Part shown: piece after piece, positions 33,566-42,637 of the stretch | Layout: each line of letters opens with the position of its first letter | Numbering within the stretch: the stretch's first letter is position 1 | From: Nitrospirota bacterium | Lineage (GTDB): Bacteria; Nitrospirota; Thermodesulfovibrionia; Thermodesulfovibrionales; UBA6898 | DNA length: 48,677 bases | Reading direction: 5' to 3' | Assembly (NCBI GenBank): GCA_016215155.1 | Contig: JACRLQ010000082.1 | Span: 1 to 48,677, forward strand | Made by a program: the position numbers and the translations under genes | The notes under the pieces: model-generated | Seen by the model: only the letters and a program-made list of their open reading frames with translations | The model's database searches: none | What the model was told of the DNA's origin: nothing

Positions 33566-34657
33566 ATGTACGGACGGATTATGACACCTGCATGCATCAT
33601 AGGACTTTGCGGCCACTCAGGGTCAGGCAAGACCACCCTTATAGAAAGGGCCCTGCCTGAATTAAAGAAGCAGGGTCTATATGTTGGAGTACTAAAACAT
33701 ACGCATCATGCCATGCAGGGACTCGACGCCCGGGGCAAGGACACCGCCCGTTTTTTTGATGCAGGAGCGGATTTTGTTATGGGTCATGATGACTCTCAGG
33801 GGTTTGCAAGGTATCATCAGACAGGGGCGGAAGTTGAAAAGGCGATAATTAAATTCCCCTCCGGTCTGGATCTTATTATCGTTGAAGGTCACAAGGCCTC
33901 AGGTATTTCCGGCGTTTGGCTTGAGAAACAGTCGTCTCTCCCCTCCCCCTCGCCCTCGCCCACCGGGGGAGAGGGGTGTAAGATTTCAAGTAAAAAAATC
34001 ATGTATCGTGACGATCCGGATTACGTTGAACTGTTCCTTTCGTATATCCATCGGGAACTGGAGGCCCATCACGCATGGAGGTCTATAATGTCGGGGCTTC
34101 TCATCGGAGGCAAAAGCAGCCGGATGGGAAGTCCGAAGGGGCTGCTTGAGGCAAACGGAAATACTCTCTCCGAGCGGGCCTTTAATACACTTTCATCGGT
34201 GACGCCGCGTGTGCTTCTGCTTGGGGCCGCGGAACTTCCGCTCTGCCTGGGACGCAATGAAAGGCTGCCCGATGTCCTGGAGACAGCCGGTCCTCTTGCC
34301 GGCATGCTGAGCGCCTTCAGGTGGGCGCCCGATTGCGCGTGGCTTATATCGTCTGTAGATATGCCTGTTATGAATGAGAAGGCGTGGCAATGGCTGCTGG
34401 GGCATAGAAGGCCCGGTGTATGGGCAGTAATTCCCCGCAGGGCAGGATCTGAGAAATTGGAAACAACCGGGGCCTGTTACGAGCCGATGCTCTTTGACCA
34501 TGTGGAGTCGCTGCTACTGGGCGGAAAGCCGGCGCTGCAGCGGATCGCAGATCACCCCAAGGTACTCAAACCTGTTATACCAAAAGAGCTAGAGGATTGT
34601 TGGAGGAATATAAATACCCCTGAGGATTGGGACGACGTGAAAGGGTTTTTGAGGTGA
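33566..34657 (+). CDS. MobB-MobA fusion for molybdopterin guanine dinucleotide synthesis
   Basis: A 363-residue fusion. The N-terminal part is MobB, a GTP-binding protein with P-loop GLCGHSGSGKTTLIE, VLKHTHH and LIIVEGHK. The C-terminal part is MobA, which joins GMP to molybdopterin: GLLIGGKSSRMGSPKGLL, LPDVLETAGPLAGML and SVDMPVMN. MGD is the cofactor of formate dehydrogenase, whose operon lies just downstream, so the gene fits. Between the two modules the frame crosses an in-frame CCCTC-type repeat (about residues 124-138, LPSPSPSPTGGEG). An alternative start is the ATG five codons downstream. Starts further upstream would overlap larC on the other strand. Confidence 0.88.
   Translation: MYGRIMTPACIIGLCGHSGSGKTTLIERALPELKKQGLYVGVLKHTHHAMQGLDARGKDTARFFDAGADFVMGHDDSQGFARYHQTGAEVEKAIIKFPSGLDLIIVEGHKASGISGVWLEKQSSLPSPSPSPTGGEGCKISSKKIMYRDDPDYVELFLSYIHRELEAHHAWRSIMSGLLIGGKSSRMGSPKGLLEANGNTLSERAFNTLSSVTPRVLLLGAAELPLCLGRNERLPDVLETAGPLAGMLSAFRWAPDCAWLISSVDMPVMNEKAWQWLLGHRRPGVWAVIPRRAGSEKLETTGACYEPMLFDHVESLLLGGKPALQRIADHPKVLKPVIPKELEDCWRNINTPEDWDDVKGFLR
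33936..33976 (+). repeat. CCCTC-type palindromic repeat inside the MobB part
   Basis: The same palindromic repeat type as at 33496 (C-rich arm, CACCGGGGGAGAGGGG right arm) lies within the coding frame without breaking it. It is translated as a Pro/Ser stretch between conserved MobB blocks. Confidence 0.7.
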
Positions 34658-34701
34658 TGTGTCAGATATTATCGGGGCAGTAAACAATTTCTTCTTAAAT
34701 T

Positions 34702-36504
34702 CTAGTGGCTAAAGGTCCCCTCTTCATAATTCTTCAGCATCTTCCTGTAGAGCTTCTTGTTTTTTACGACAGGCAGGGAAAAATCACCCTTTAAATTCCA
34801 TTTGTCTTTAAGCGGGATAAGATCTTTTGGAGTAGTCCCTGTCTCAGAGTCCCTGAAGCCGGTCACCCTCAACCCTTTCGTGTCAGCCATGATAGCATAG
34901 CTCCCGTCGTCGAGGTCCTTGTATGAGCCGCCTTCGAATTTTACAGCTATCTTCTGTGTTCGCGAGGCATGGCAGTCATCACAGCGGAGTGACTTTCCTG
35001 TCGCGTGCGCGACCCGGTCGAGGTTCATCCAGACCATCGTATCGTGGTCTTTTTCGTCAAGGTTTTTCACTAATCCCGTTACCGCGAAGGAATCGTTCGA
35101 GAAATACCGCCTGTCGATTTCAGCGTCAGGCCTGTTTCTGAACATAAGGCGTTTCGACAGCTTCACTTCTTCAACCTTGACATTTCCGGAGGTATGAGGG
35201 ACAAGATGGACCGGTATCCATATGCCTTTAGGATTCTTGATAAGAAGGGGTCTTGTCGCCCCGGTCTGATAATCCTGAATCCTTGTAAGCGGGTTTTCGC
35301 CCCCCGCAGGTCCAACCGCAGACCAGAAATTAAAGGCATACCCTCCGATGAGTGAGGTATGGCACGAGGCACAGTCAACCTTTTTATGGACCCCGTTTTC
35401 GTGAGAACTGACCACTTTCGCGTGACACTTTCCGCAGGAGACACTGCGCGAAAGATCAGCATGCGCGCCCGTCTTTTTATTCGGTTCGTGGCAGTCAACG
35501 CAACCTATATTCTTTTCCAGGTGGACGTCCGGATTTTTTTTCAGAATGTCCTTTCCGCTTTCAGCCGCCTGTGTGAATTCTCCTCTGATATATCCGTCCC
35601 CACGTCTCCGCTCGAGCGGCCCGGCATGACAGATGAAGGCCCTGCCGCCGCCGTAACACGTAAGCGATGAAGGTTTTTTTACAAAGGTGTGGGCGGTGGA
35701 CTGACCTTCCCCGTCCTTTTTACTTAAATCCAGATGGCAGTCAAGGCAGCCGGCGTGGCACTTATTGCAGGTCCTCTGGTTATTGAATGCCGTCTTGTCG
35801 TTAATCCGCATGGTGGAATGCTCATTATAAAAAGTCATGTTCTCATCAGAAAACCTGTCCTGAGCAGGCACGGAGAGAACCCCTGTCCATAACCCGCAGC
35901 TCTGGGGCCCTGTTTTTGCGGTCCAGGCCCTGTATTGGCTCTGGGTATGTGCGCCTTTTGATCCGCCCATCGGGCTTTGGAGGAAACTTTTAACGATCCC
36001 TGCATGGCATTTCCCGCAGGTCCTCTCCGCAATTTCCGGATTGAAGGCAAGCGTCCCCGGGTTTTTGTCGTGGAGGAGGACGAGGTTATGTTGGGGATGG
36101 TCCCTCCGTCTGCCGTCGATGACAGTTTTAGGAAGAAGCCCTGTAGCACGGTTTTCTCCGGAACTCCGGAGCTGTCTGAATAATTCCCGGTCCGCGGGTT
36201 TTAACGAGTCTCTCGCTATTACGTTGAATTTGGCGTCAGAAAGTTTTACCGAAACTATACCTTTATGGGCTTCTTCTTTTGAGACCGCATCGGGATTCCC
36301 CAGATGACAATCGGCACATGAGGCTGGCATATGAGTCTGTTTTGCGACTTCCTCCGCGGGCATGAAGAACTCGGGATGCCCAAGGCCGGACATTTTTGAT
36401 TTATCTGCATGACAGGCGACGCAGCTGTCCGCGGCATAAGAAAGCTGGGGAAGGACATAAAGACTTGATAAGATTATATGAATAAGCAGATGATGCAATA
36501 CCAT
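34702..36504 (-). CDS. Multihaem cytochrome c (nine CxxCH plus one atypical site)
   Basis: A 600-residue exported cytochrome with a signal peptide (about 1-24, SYA-A). Nine canonical haem sites are seen: CVACH, CADCH, CGKCH, CNKCH, CLDCH, CVDCH, CGKCH, CASCH and CDDCH. A tenth candidate, CYGGGRAFICH, has eight residues between the two Cys. The ribosome site (AAGGAGA) precedes the ATG. The gene diverges from the formate dehydrogenase operon, so it could take electrons from it or from the quinone pool in the periplasm. It is not one of the small tetrahaem families; I do not recognise the exact family. A redox partner is inference. Confidence 0.85.
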   Translation of the reverse strand: MVLHHLLIHIILSSLYVLPQLSYAADSCVACHADKSKMSGLGHPEFFMPAEEVAKQTHMPASCADCHLGNPDAVSKEEAHKGIVSVKLSDAKFNVIARDSLKPADRELFRQLRSSGENRATGLLPKTVIDGRRRDHPQHNLVLLHDKNPGTLAFNPEIAERTCGKCHAGIVKSFLQSPMGGSKGAHTQSQYRAWTAKTGPQSCGLWTGVLSVPAQDRFSDENMTFYNEHSTMRINDKTAFNNQRTCNKCHAGCLDCHLDLSKKDGEGQSTAHTFVKKPSSLTCYGGGRAFICHAGPLERRRGDGYIRGEFTQAAESGKDILKKNPDVHLEKNIGCVDCHEPNKKTGAHADLSRSVSCGKCHAKVVSSHENGVHKKVDCASCHTSLIGGYAFNFWSAVGPAGGENPLTRIQDYQTGATRPLLIKNPKGIWIPVHLVPHTSGNVKVEEVKLSKRLMFRNRPDAEIDRRYFSNDSFAVTGLVKNLDEKDHDTMVWMNLDRVAHATGKSLRCDDCHASRTQKIAVKFEGGSYKDLDDGSYAIMADTKGLRVTGFRDSETGTTPKDLIPLKDKWNLKGDFSLPVVKNKKLYRKMLKNYEEGTFSH

Positions 36505-36611
36505 TACTCTGTTCTCCTTATTAAATCAATTATAGTCCTTTTTGGTCTATTGTTCATCAAAAAATAATAAAAGGCCCGGGCCCAATCCATCTGCCGTGTG
36601 CGCTGCTGCAG

Positions 36612-36679
36612 GGGCGACATTCATGACGCCCGGTTTTCACAAGCAGGTTGTCGTCAGGGCGCAATGAATTGCGTCCCTG
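36612..36679 (+). repeat. Paired palindromic repeats in the divergent gap
   Basis: GGGCG-A-CAT-TC-ATG-A-CGCCC is a near-perfect palindrome, and CAGGGCGCAAT...ATTGCGTCCCTG (25 bases, one bulge) is a second. Both belong to the common GGGGCGATTCATGAATCGCCC-like intergenic repeat. Short frames here, including a 67-residue one on the minus strand, are likely by-products of these repeats. The remaining parts of the 430-base gap show no promoter I could support with confidence. Confidence 0.55.
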
Positions 36680-36934
36680 AAATACGGGACAGCCTGTTGC
36701 CTTAAACATCGCTGCGTTAACATTTCTGTTTTGAAAAGTCATTGACACTTTAGCCTTCATTATGATAAAAAATACGCATCGTATGACTTATGAGCTGATA
36801 AGTTTCTCTAATGAATATTTACCGTCCCCGTGCGGGAATGAGAGCAATACATTTCCTGATTGCCGGGTTGTCCATTTTTATTCCATAAAAACGTTCAAAT
36901 TCGCATAAACTGTCCGATCCTAAGGAGGTTAAGC

Positions 36935-39900
36935 ATGGCATTATCAAGAAGAGATTTTTTAAAGCTGTCCGGCGGAGCTGCGGTAGTCGGGGCGGTGGCT
37001 GCCGACGTTCCCGGGGCCGAGGCCAAGGCCGTTACGAAAGACCCGAGGACGAAGGGCGCGAAGGAGACCACTACCATCTGCCCTTACTGCTCGGTCGGCT
37101 GCGGTATAGTCGTCCACACCAAAGACGGCAAGGTGATCAACACAGAGGGAGACCCGGAACACCCTATCAGCGAGGGAACTCTCTGCTCCAAAGGCGCCTC
37201 TCTCTATCAGGTCGTCAATAATCCGAAACGCCTCACAAAACCGATGTACCGCGCAGCAGGCGCCGCCGAATGGAAAGAGGTCGAGTGGGACTGGGCCCTT
37301 GATGAGATCGCAAAAAAGGTCAAGGACACCCGGGACAGGACCTTCAAGGTGATGTCGAAGTCGAAGGTAAAGGAGAAGCAGCCGGACGGCACTGAAAAAG
37401 AGGTCGAAAAGGAATTTGTGGTCAACCGCACCGACGGCATCGCGCACGTAGGTAGCGCGGCCCTCGATAACGAGGAATGCTATATTCTTCAGAAATGGCT
37501 CCGCTCACTGGGACTTGTATATATAGAACACCAGGCCCGAATATGACACTCCGCAACTGTTGCGGCTCTGGCAGAGTCGTTCGGACGCGGTGCAATGACA
37601 AACCACTGGATAGACCTCAAGAACGCTGATGTAATTTTGGTGATGGGCAGCAACCCCGCCGAGAACCATCCGATCTCGATGAAATGGATGATGAGGGCCC
37701 GAGAAAAGGGCGCCAAACTGATCGTGGTGGACCCGAGGTTCACCCGGACGGCCGCGAAGGCCGATCTTTACGCCCCGCTCCGCTCGGGCACCGACATCGC
37801 CTTCCTGGGCGGCATGATCAAGTATATAATCGACAATAATCTGTATTTCAGGGAATATGTAGCCAACTACACCAATGCCTCCTTCCTCGTGAACCCCGAG
37901 TACAAAGGCCCGGGTGAGCTTGAGGGTGTCTTCTCCGGTTACGACGCCAAGGCCAGAAAGTATGACAAGAAGACCTGGTCTTATCAAATGGAAGAGAGCG
38001 GAGTGCCCAAGAGGGACATGACCCTTAAAGACCCCCGCTGTGTATTTCAGCTCATGAGAAAACATTATTCCAGATACAACCTGGACAAGGTCTCCGACAT
38101 TACCGGCACGCCGAAGGAAAAGCTTGCGGAGGTCTATAAGACCTATGGCTCGACCGGCAAGCCAAACAGGGTCGGCACCGAATGCTATGCGATGGGATGG
38201 ACCCAGCATACGGTCGGCACCCAGAATATAAGGGCGATGTCGATCATTCAGCTCCTGCTTGGCAATATAGGCATGGCGGGCGGCGGCATCAACGCCATGA
38301 GGGGCGAGTCAAACGTGCAGGGGTCGACCGATTTCGGCCTGCTTTTCCATATCCTGCCCGGATATGTGCCTGTGCCCTCGGCAACCCTGGCCGACCTTAA
38401 GGCCTACAATGAAAAATTCACACCAAAGACAAAGGAACCCAGGAGCGTCAACTGGTGGGGGAACAGACCTAAATACATTACCAGCTATCTCAAGGCCATA
38501 TACGGAAACGCAGCGACGGCAGACAACGATTACGGCTATGCCTGGCTTCCGAAGATCGACGAGGGCATGAACGCCTCGTGGCTGATGCTCTTTGACCAGA
38601 TGTATAAGGGCAAGTTCGAGGGCTTCTTCGCCTGGGGCCAGAACCCGGCCTGCTCGGGGTCGAACGCCGGCAAGGTGAGGAAGGGGCTTGCAAAACTTAA
38701 ATGGATGGTCAACGTGAATCTTTTTGACAATGAGACCGGATCGTTCTGGAGAGGGCCGGGCGTCAATCCCAAGGACATTCAGACAGAGGTCTTTATGCTC
38801 CCGTGCTGCTCTTCGGTCGAAAAAGAGGGAAGCATCTCTAATTCAGGCAGATGGGTGCAGTGGCGCACGGCGGCGGTCCCGCCTATTGCGGGGTCGAAGC
38901 CTGACGGCGAGATCATCAACGAACTCCACTACAGGGTGAAGAAGCTCTATCAGACAAAAGGGGGGAAGTTCCCTGCCCCTATAACCAACCTCACCTGGAA
39001 TTACGGCAGGAAGGACAAGGACGGCAAAATTCATGAGATCAGCACCCATCTGATCGCCAAAGAGGTCAACGGCTATTATCTCGACGACATTGTCGATGCA
39101 AAGGTGACCCCTCCGAAACAGCTCGGCAAAAAGGGTGAGCTCTGTACCAATTTCGTGACGCTTCAGGCGGACGGGAAGACCTCCTGCGGTAACTGGATCT
39201 ATAGCGGCAGTTATACCCAAAAGGACGGCAAAGAGATCAATATGATGGCCCGCCGGAAGAAGGCTGATCCGACCGGCCTCGGTATGTTCCCTGAGTGGGC
39301 CTGGGCCTGGCCTGTCAACCGTAGGATCATCTATAACCGCGCCTCGGTCAACCCCGAGGGCAGACCCTGGGACCCAAAGAGGGCTGTAATAAAATGGAAT
39401 CCCGATAAACTGGACCCTGTTACGAACAAGGTAGTTCCGGGGTGGGACGGTGATGTGCCGGACGGACCCGCGCCGCCCATGGCCACTGAAAAAACAGGTA
39501 AGCTTCCGTTTATCATGATGGCGTCCGGAGTGGGCGGACTCTTCGGGCCCGGGCTTGCGGACGGGCCGTTCCCCGAGCATTATGAGGCGCTTGAATGTCC
39601 GCTCCAGGAAAACCTGATGTCAAAGACAAAGATAAATCCCGCGGTGAAGATATTTACAGACAAGGACAGCGGCGCGGCCGAGGACGTCTTCTTCTCCTGC
39701 GATATGAGATATCCCTATGTGGCAACGACCTACCGTGTCTCCGAGCATTGGCAGACGGGAGTTATGACGCGCCATGTGCCATGGCTTGCCGAGGCGGTGC
39801 CGCAGCTGTTTGTGGAGATGAGCATGGAACTCGCAAAAGAAAAGGGCATCAGTAACGGCGACAAGGTGATAGTCAAGTCCGGCCGCGGAGAGGTATTGGC

Positions 39901-40108
39901 AAAGGCCGTAGTAACAAAACGCTTCAAGCCGTTTAAGGTCGGAGGCTCCACGATCCATCAGGTCGGTCTGCCGTATCATTTCGGGTGGCAGTTCCCTGAG
40001 GACGGCAGCGGGGGCGACAGCGCAAACCTGCTCACCCCGACCATCGGCGACGCGAATACGATGATACCTGAGACAAAGGCCTTTATGGTCAATGTCCAGA
40101 AGGCTTAG
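36935..40108 (+). CDS. fdnG: Selenocysteine formate dehydrogenase, catalytic subunit (FdnG-like)
   Basis: The 1057-residue, molybdenum or tungsten bis-MGD enzyme oxidises formate to CO2 in the periplasm. It has a Tat signal (SRRDFLKLSG), a [4Fe-4S] motif CPYCSVGCG (Cys49, 52, 56), and an in-frame UGA at bases 37544-37546 coding selenocysteine 204: HQARI-U-HSATVAALAESFGRGAMTNHW (split here by hyphens) matches the FdnG/FdoG active site exactly. The C-terminal molybdopterin domain ends with MIPETKAFMVNVQKA. Length and order fit E. coli FdnG (1015). The AAGGAGG site fixes the start. A hairpin beginning five bases after the UGA may act as SECIS. SelB and SelC are not in this window. Confidence 0.95.
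37544..37590 (+). promoter_or_regulatory. Candidate bacterial SECIS element
   Basis: Immediately 3' of the UGA, CCGCAA-CTG-TTGCGG can form a six-pair stem; overlapping it, CGGCTCT-GGC-AGAGTCG can form a seven-pair stem whose loop lies about 26 bases after the UGA, close to the position of the E. coli fdhF loop. Which fold is used for SelB recognition cannot be decided by eye. Confidence 0.5.
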
Positions 40109-40117
40109 GAGGGCGAT

Positions 40118-40933
40118 ATGGCTGCTACTAACATGACACCCAAAGGAGCGTTGATAGATCTGACGAAATGCATAGGCTGCCGCGGCTGCCAGATATCCTG
40201 CAAGAGCTGGAACCAGCGCTCCACGAAAAAGACCGTGATGACCGGCAATTTTACCAGTCCGGGGGATATGAATTCCGAGACATACACCCTGGTCAAATTT
40301 GTTGAAACAGAAAAGGACGCCGACGTAAGCTGGGATTTCATCAAAGTCCAGTGCATGCATTGCAAGGACCCGGCCTGTGCCTCGGCCTGCCCGGTGGGGG
40401 CGTTCACGAAGACCGCCGCGGGTCCGGTTACCTATGAGCCGGAAAAATGCATCGGCTGCCGTTACTGCATGATGGCCTGTCCGTTCCAGGTGCCCAAGTA
40501 CGAGTGGGACAAGCTCTATCCCATCGTCCAAAAGTGCACCTTTTGCGCCGAGCGGATTGCCGACGGTATGGAGCCGGCCTGTGTGAAGACCTGTCCTCCG
40601 AACGCGATCATCTTCGGCGACCATGACAAGATCGTGGCCGAGGCGGAGCGGAGAATAAAGGAGCATCCCGGAAAGTACGTCAACCATATCTATGGAAGGC
40701 AAGAGGCGGGCGGCACTGCCTGGATGTATCTGTCGTCGGTCCCCTTTGAGGCGATGGGGTTTAAGACCAACATACCCGCGAAGGCGCTGCCTGATCTTAC
40801 CTGGGCCTCTCTTTCGAAGATACCATATGCGGTCGGCGGGCTTGCCGTCGTCCTGTCCGCCATAGCCTTCATCAGAAACCGCGGCAACGGCGACGGCGGG
40901 CCGTCAGCGTCCGACAAGGAAAAGGAGGGTTAA
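40118..40933 (+). CDS. Formate dehydrogenase iron-sulfur subunit (FdnH-like)
   Basis: A 271-residue ferredoxin-type electron-transfer subunit with four cubane binding motifs: CIGCRGCQISC, CMHCKDPACASACP, CIGCRYCMMACP and CTFCAERI...CVKTCP. A C-terminal single membrane helix (about 230-250, VGGLAVVLSAIAFIRN) anchors it to the membrane, as in FdnH. Electrons pass from the catalytic subunit to the membrane subunit. An AGGAGGG site precedes the ATG, nine bases after the catalytic gene. It lies between the catalytic and membrane subunits, the classical fdn order. Confidence 0.93.
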   Translation: MAATNMTPKGALIDLTKCIGCRGCQISCKSWNQRSTKKTVMTGNFTSPGDMNSETYTLVKFVETEKDADVSWDFIKVQCMHCKDPACASACPVGAFTKTAAGPVTYEPEKCIGCRYCMMACPFQVPKYEWDKLYPIVQKCTFCAERIADGMEPACVKTCPPNAIIFGDHDKIVAEAERRIKEHPGKYVNHIYGRQEAGGTAWMYLSSVPFEAMGFKTNIPAKALPDLTWASLSKIPYAVGGLAVVLSAIAFIRNRGNGDGGPSASDKEKEG

Positions 40934-40936
40934 GCC

Positions 40937-42379
40937 ATGCAGGACAATAGAAATAAGGTATCACTGTTTTCTATCGGATCAGTCATACTTCTGATACTTA
41001 TCGCGGCAGGTATTTACGCGGCGGTCAATCGTTTTTCCACCGGCCTCGGTGCCTCCACAAACCTCAGTGACGAAGTACCCTGGGGGTTGTGGGTTGCCTT
41101 TGACGTATTATGCGGCGTCGCCCTTGCCGCGGGAGGTTTCACGATCACGGCGGCAGTGTATATCTTCAATATGAAGAAGTATAAGCCTATCGCCCGGCCG
41201 GCCATCCTGACGGCGTTTATCGGCTACCTTATGGTCGTTTTGGGCCTCATCGTTGACATAGGACAGCCCATGAGGTTCTGGCATCCGCTGGTGATGTGGC
41301 AGCCCAGATCGGTCATGTTCGAGGTCGTCATGTGCATATCTTTATATACAACGGTGCTGGCCCTTGAATTTGCCCCTGCCTTCCTCGAGAAGCTTGGGCT
41401 AAACGCTCTGGTAAAGATACTCAAATTCTTTACCTTTCCGCTCGTGATAGCCGGAATTATTCTTTCTTTTCTGCATCAGTCGTCCCTTGGGGCATTCTTC
41501 CTGATAATGCCGGCCAAGCTCAACAGCCTCTGGTATTCCCCATATATGCCGCAGTTTTTTTATGTCTCCGCGATTGCGGTGGGCCTCGCGATGGTATCCT
41601 TCGAGGCGATTGTCGGGGCCTGGGCCTTCAAAAGGCCGCAGGAGACCGAACTGCTTAAGGGGCTTGGCAAGGGCACGGCCATAACACTTTTTGTCTACCT
41701 TGTTCTTAAGGTCGCGGACCTTTCGATGAGGGGGGCCCTGCCGTTGGCCTTCGACGGGTCCATGGCGAGCAGGTTTTATATGGCAGAGATCGGCCTTGGC
41801 GTTATATCCCCGATGATACTCCTTGCGATAACGGGTGTGAGGGAGTCCTTATTCGGGGTGCTGGGGTCTTCGGTGCTCGTGATCGGAGGAGTTATCATGA
41901 ACCGCTTCAATACCAACGTAAATAGGGTCAACAAAAAAGCGGCCGCGGATTTATCGTGCGGCCGCTTTTTTCCTTCTTATTATAAGGGCGATGAGGAGGA
42001 CAATGAGGGCACCCGCCATGACCAGCAGCCAAAGCAGGTTGACGGGAAAGGTATAGGCCTCATAAAGCGGCTGTACGTCCGTCGGCTTGTCTTGCTGCCG
42101 TGGCGGGGAAGCAGGCGCAGCGGCTTTTTCCGGGGCGGCCGGGATGTTTTCAGGCAGCGGCGGCCCAGGCGGTTTCAGATCATTTTCCGGTGTAGTCACT
42201 TCAGCGACAGGGGCGGCCTGCCGCCTGGTTTTATTATCAACCCGGAGCGGTCTTCCGTAATCATCATGGTGATGATACTCTCCGATGTACAGGTCCCAGA
42301 CGCTGCAGTCCTTCCGGCACGAATGTCCTCCGCTGCGGTCGGTCTTTCCGGGATGAGCTCCAGCCGGGAGCGAAAATAA
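40937..42379 (+). CDS. NrfD/HybB-type membrane subunit, C-terminally disrupted
   Basis: The quinone-reactive membrane subunit of the formate dehydrogenase operon, of the NrfD/HybB type rather than the haem-b FdnI type. About nine membrane helices are seen to residue 332 (ending GGVIMNRFNTNVN). The family normally continues with a YFPSWxE loop and a tenth helix; here the frame goes through a terminator hairpin (NKKAAADLSCGRFF) and then runs antisense through a convergent gene for about 140 residues of non-conserved sequence. So the true protein is either truncated or tailed with junk. A strong AGGAGGG site precedes the ATG. It probably passes electrons from the iron-sulfur subunit to menaquinone. 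Confidence 0.75.
   Translation: MQDNRNKVSLFSIGSVILLILIAAGIYAAVNRFSTGLGASTNLSDEVPWGLWVAFDVLCGVALAAGGFTITAAVYIFNMKKYKPIARPAILTAFIGYLMVVLGLIVDIGQPMRFWHPLVMWQPRSVMFEVVMCISLYTTVLALEFAPAFLEKLGLNALVKILKFFTFPLVIAGIILSFLHQSSLGAFFLIMPAKLNSLWYSPYMPQFFYVSAIAVGLAMVSFEAIVGAWAFKRPQETELLKGLGKGTAITLFVYLVLKVADLSMRGALPLAFDGSMASRFYMAEIGLGVISPMILLAITGVRESLFGVLGSSVLVIGGVIMNRFNTNVNRVNKKAAADLSCGRFFPSYYKGDEEDNEGTRHDQQPKQVDGKGIGLIKRLYVRRLVLLPWRGSRRSGFFRGGRDVFRQRRPRRFQIIFRCSHFSDRGGLPPGFIINPERSSVIIMVMILSDVQVPDAAVLPARMSSAAVGLSGMSSSRERK
41933..41971 (+). terminator. Bidirectional intrinsic terminator
   Basis: AAAAAA, a perfect eight-pair stem GCGGCCGC, an 11-base loop, and TTTTTT. It works in both directions: it ends the formate dehydrogenase transcript and, using the same stem, the convergent YHYH-like gene, whose stop codon lies in the loop. 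It is inside the open frame of the membrane subunit. Confidence 0.88.
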
Positions 42380-42418
42380 CATACAGAATATCGAAATGTA
42401 TAAAAGAAGTCCCCTCAC
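41951..42418 (-). CDS. Exported YHYH-like protein with C-terminal membrane anchor
   Basis: A 155-residue protein starting at GTG with a signal peptide (LLLYISIFCMLFSLPAGA) and mature start HPGKTDRSGGHSCRKDC...GEYHHHD, which resembles the short HPGKTDxxGCHxC...YHCH-type (YHYH) metal-binding motif, here with two Cys and an HHH. A Pro/Ala-rich linker leads to a C-terminal helix (LLWLLVMAGALIVLLIALII) and a basic end (RRKKAAAR). The stop lies in the loop of the terminator. It is convergent with and overlapped by the open frame of the membrane subunit; its own frame has clear protein features, so I regard it as real. Function unknown. Confidence 0.72.
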   Translation of the reverse strand: MRGLLLYISIFCMLFSLPAGAHPGKTDRSGGHSCRKDCSVWDLYIGEYHHHDDYGRPLRVDNKTRRQAAPVAEVTTPENDLKPPGPPLPENIPAAPEKAAAPASPPRQQDKPTDVQPLYEAYTFPVNLLWLLVMAGALIVLLIALIIRRKKAAAR

Positions 42419-42637
42419 GGAGTGATTTTATACCATCAGGCCCGAAGAGTCAACTGACCGTATCGGTCTGTCAGTGACGGTTGTTGATCATACGAACGGA
42501 CATCTGCTAACATACTCAAAATAAACCCTGATTATGGGAAACATTTCCCTGGACTGTGCAGCTTGCGGTTTAATGCAATACTAAGGTCAATATTTATTGT
42601 AAGATCACATGATCACGATTGAAAGGCGATAAGAGTT

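Noticed and set aside
36557-36760. 67-residue minus-strand frame in the divergent gap
   Set aside because: Most of it is made by intergenic palindromic repeats, a frequent source of false small genes.
37544-37546. Stop codon splitting the formate dehydrogenase into two genes
   Set aside because: The flanking residues match the selenocysteine active site of FdnG on both sides in the same frame, so it is a Sec codon, not a nonsense mutation or frameshift.
39620-40702. 360-residue minus-strand frame across the formate dehydrogenase genes
   Set aside because: It is antisense to highly conserved FdnG and FdnH coding sequence.
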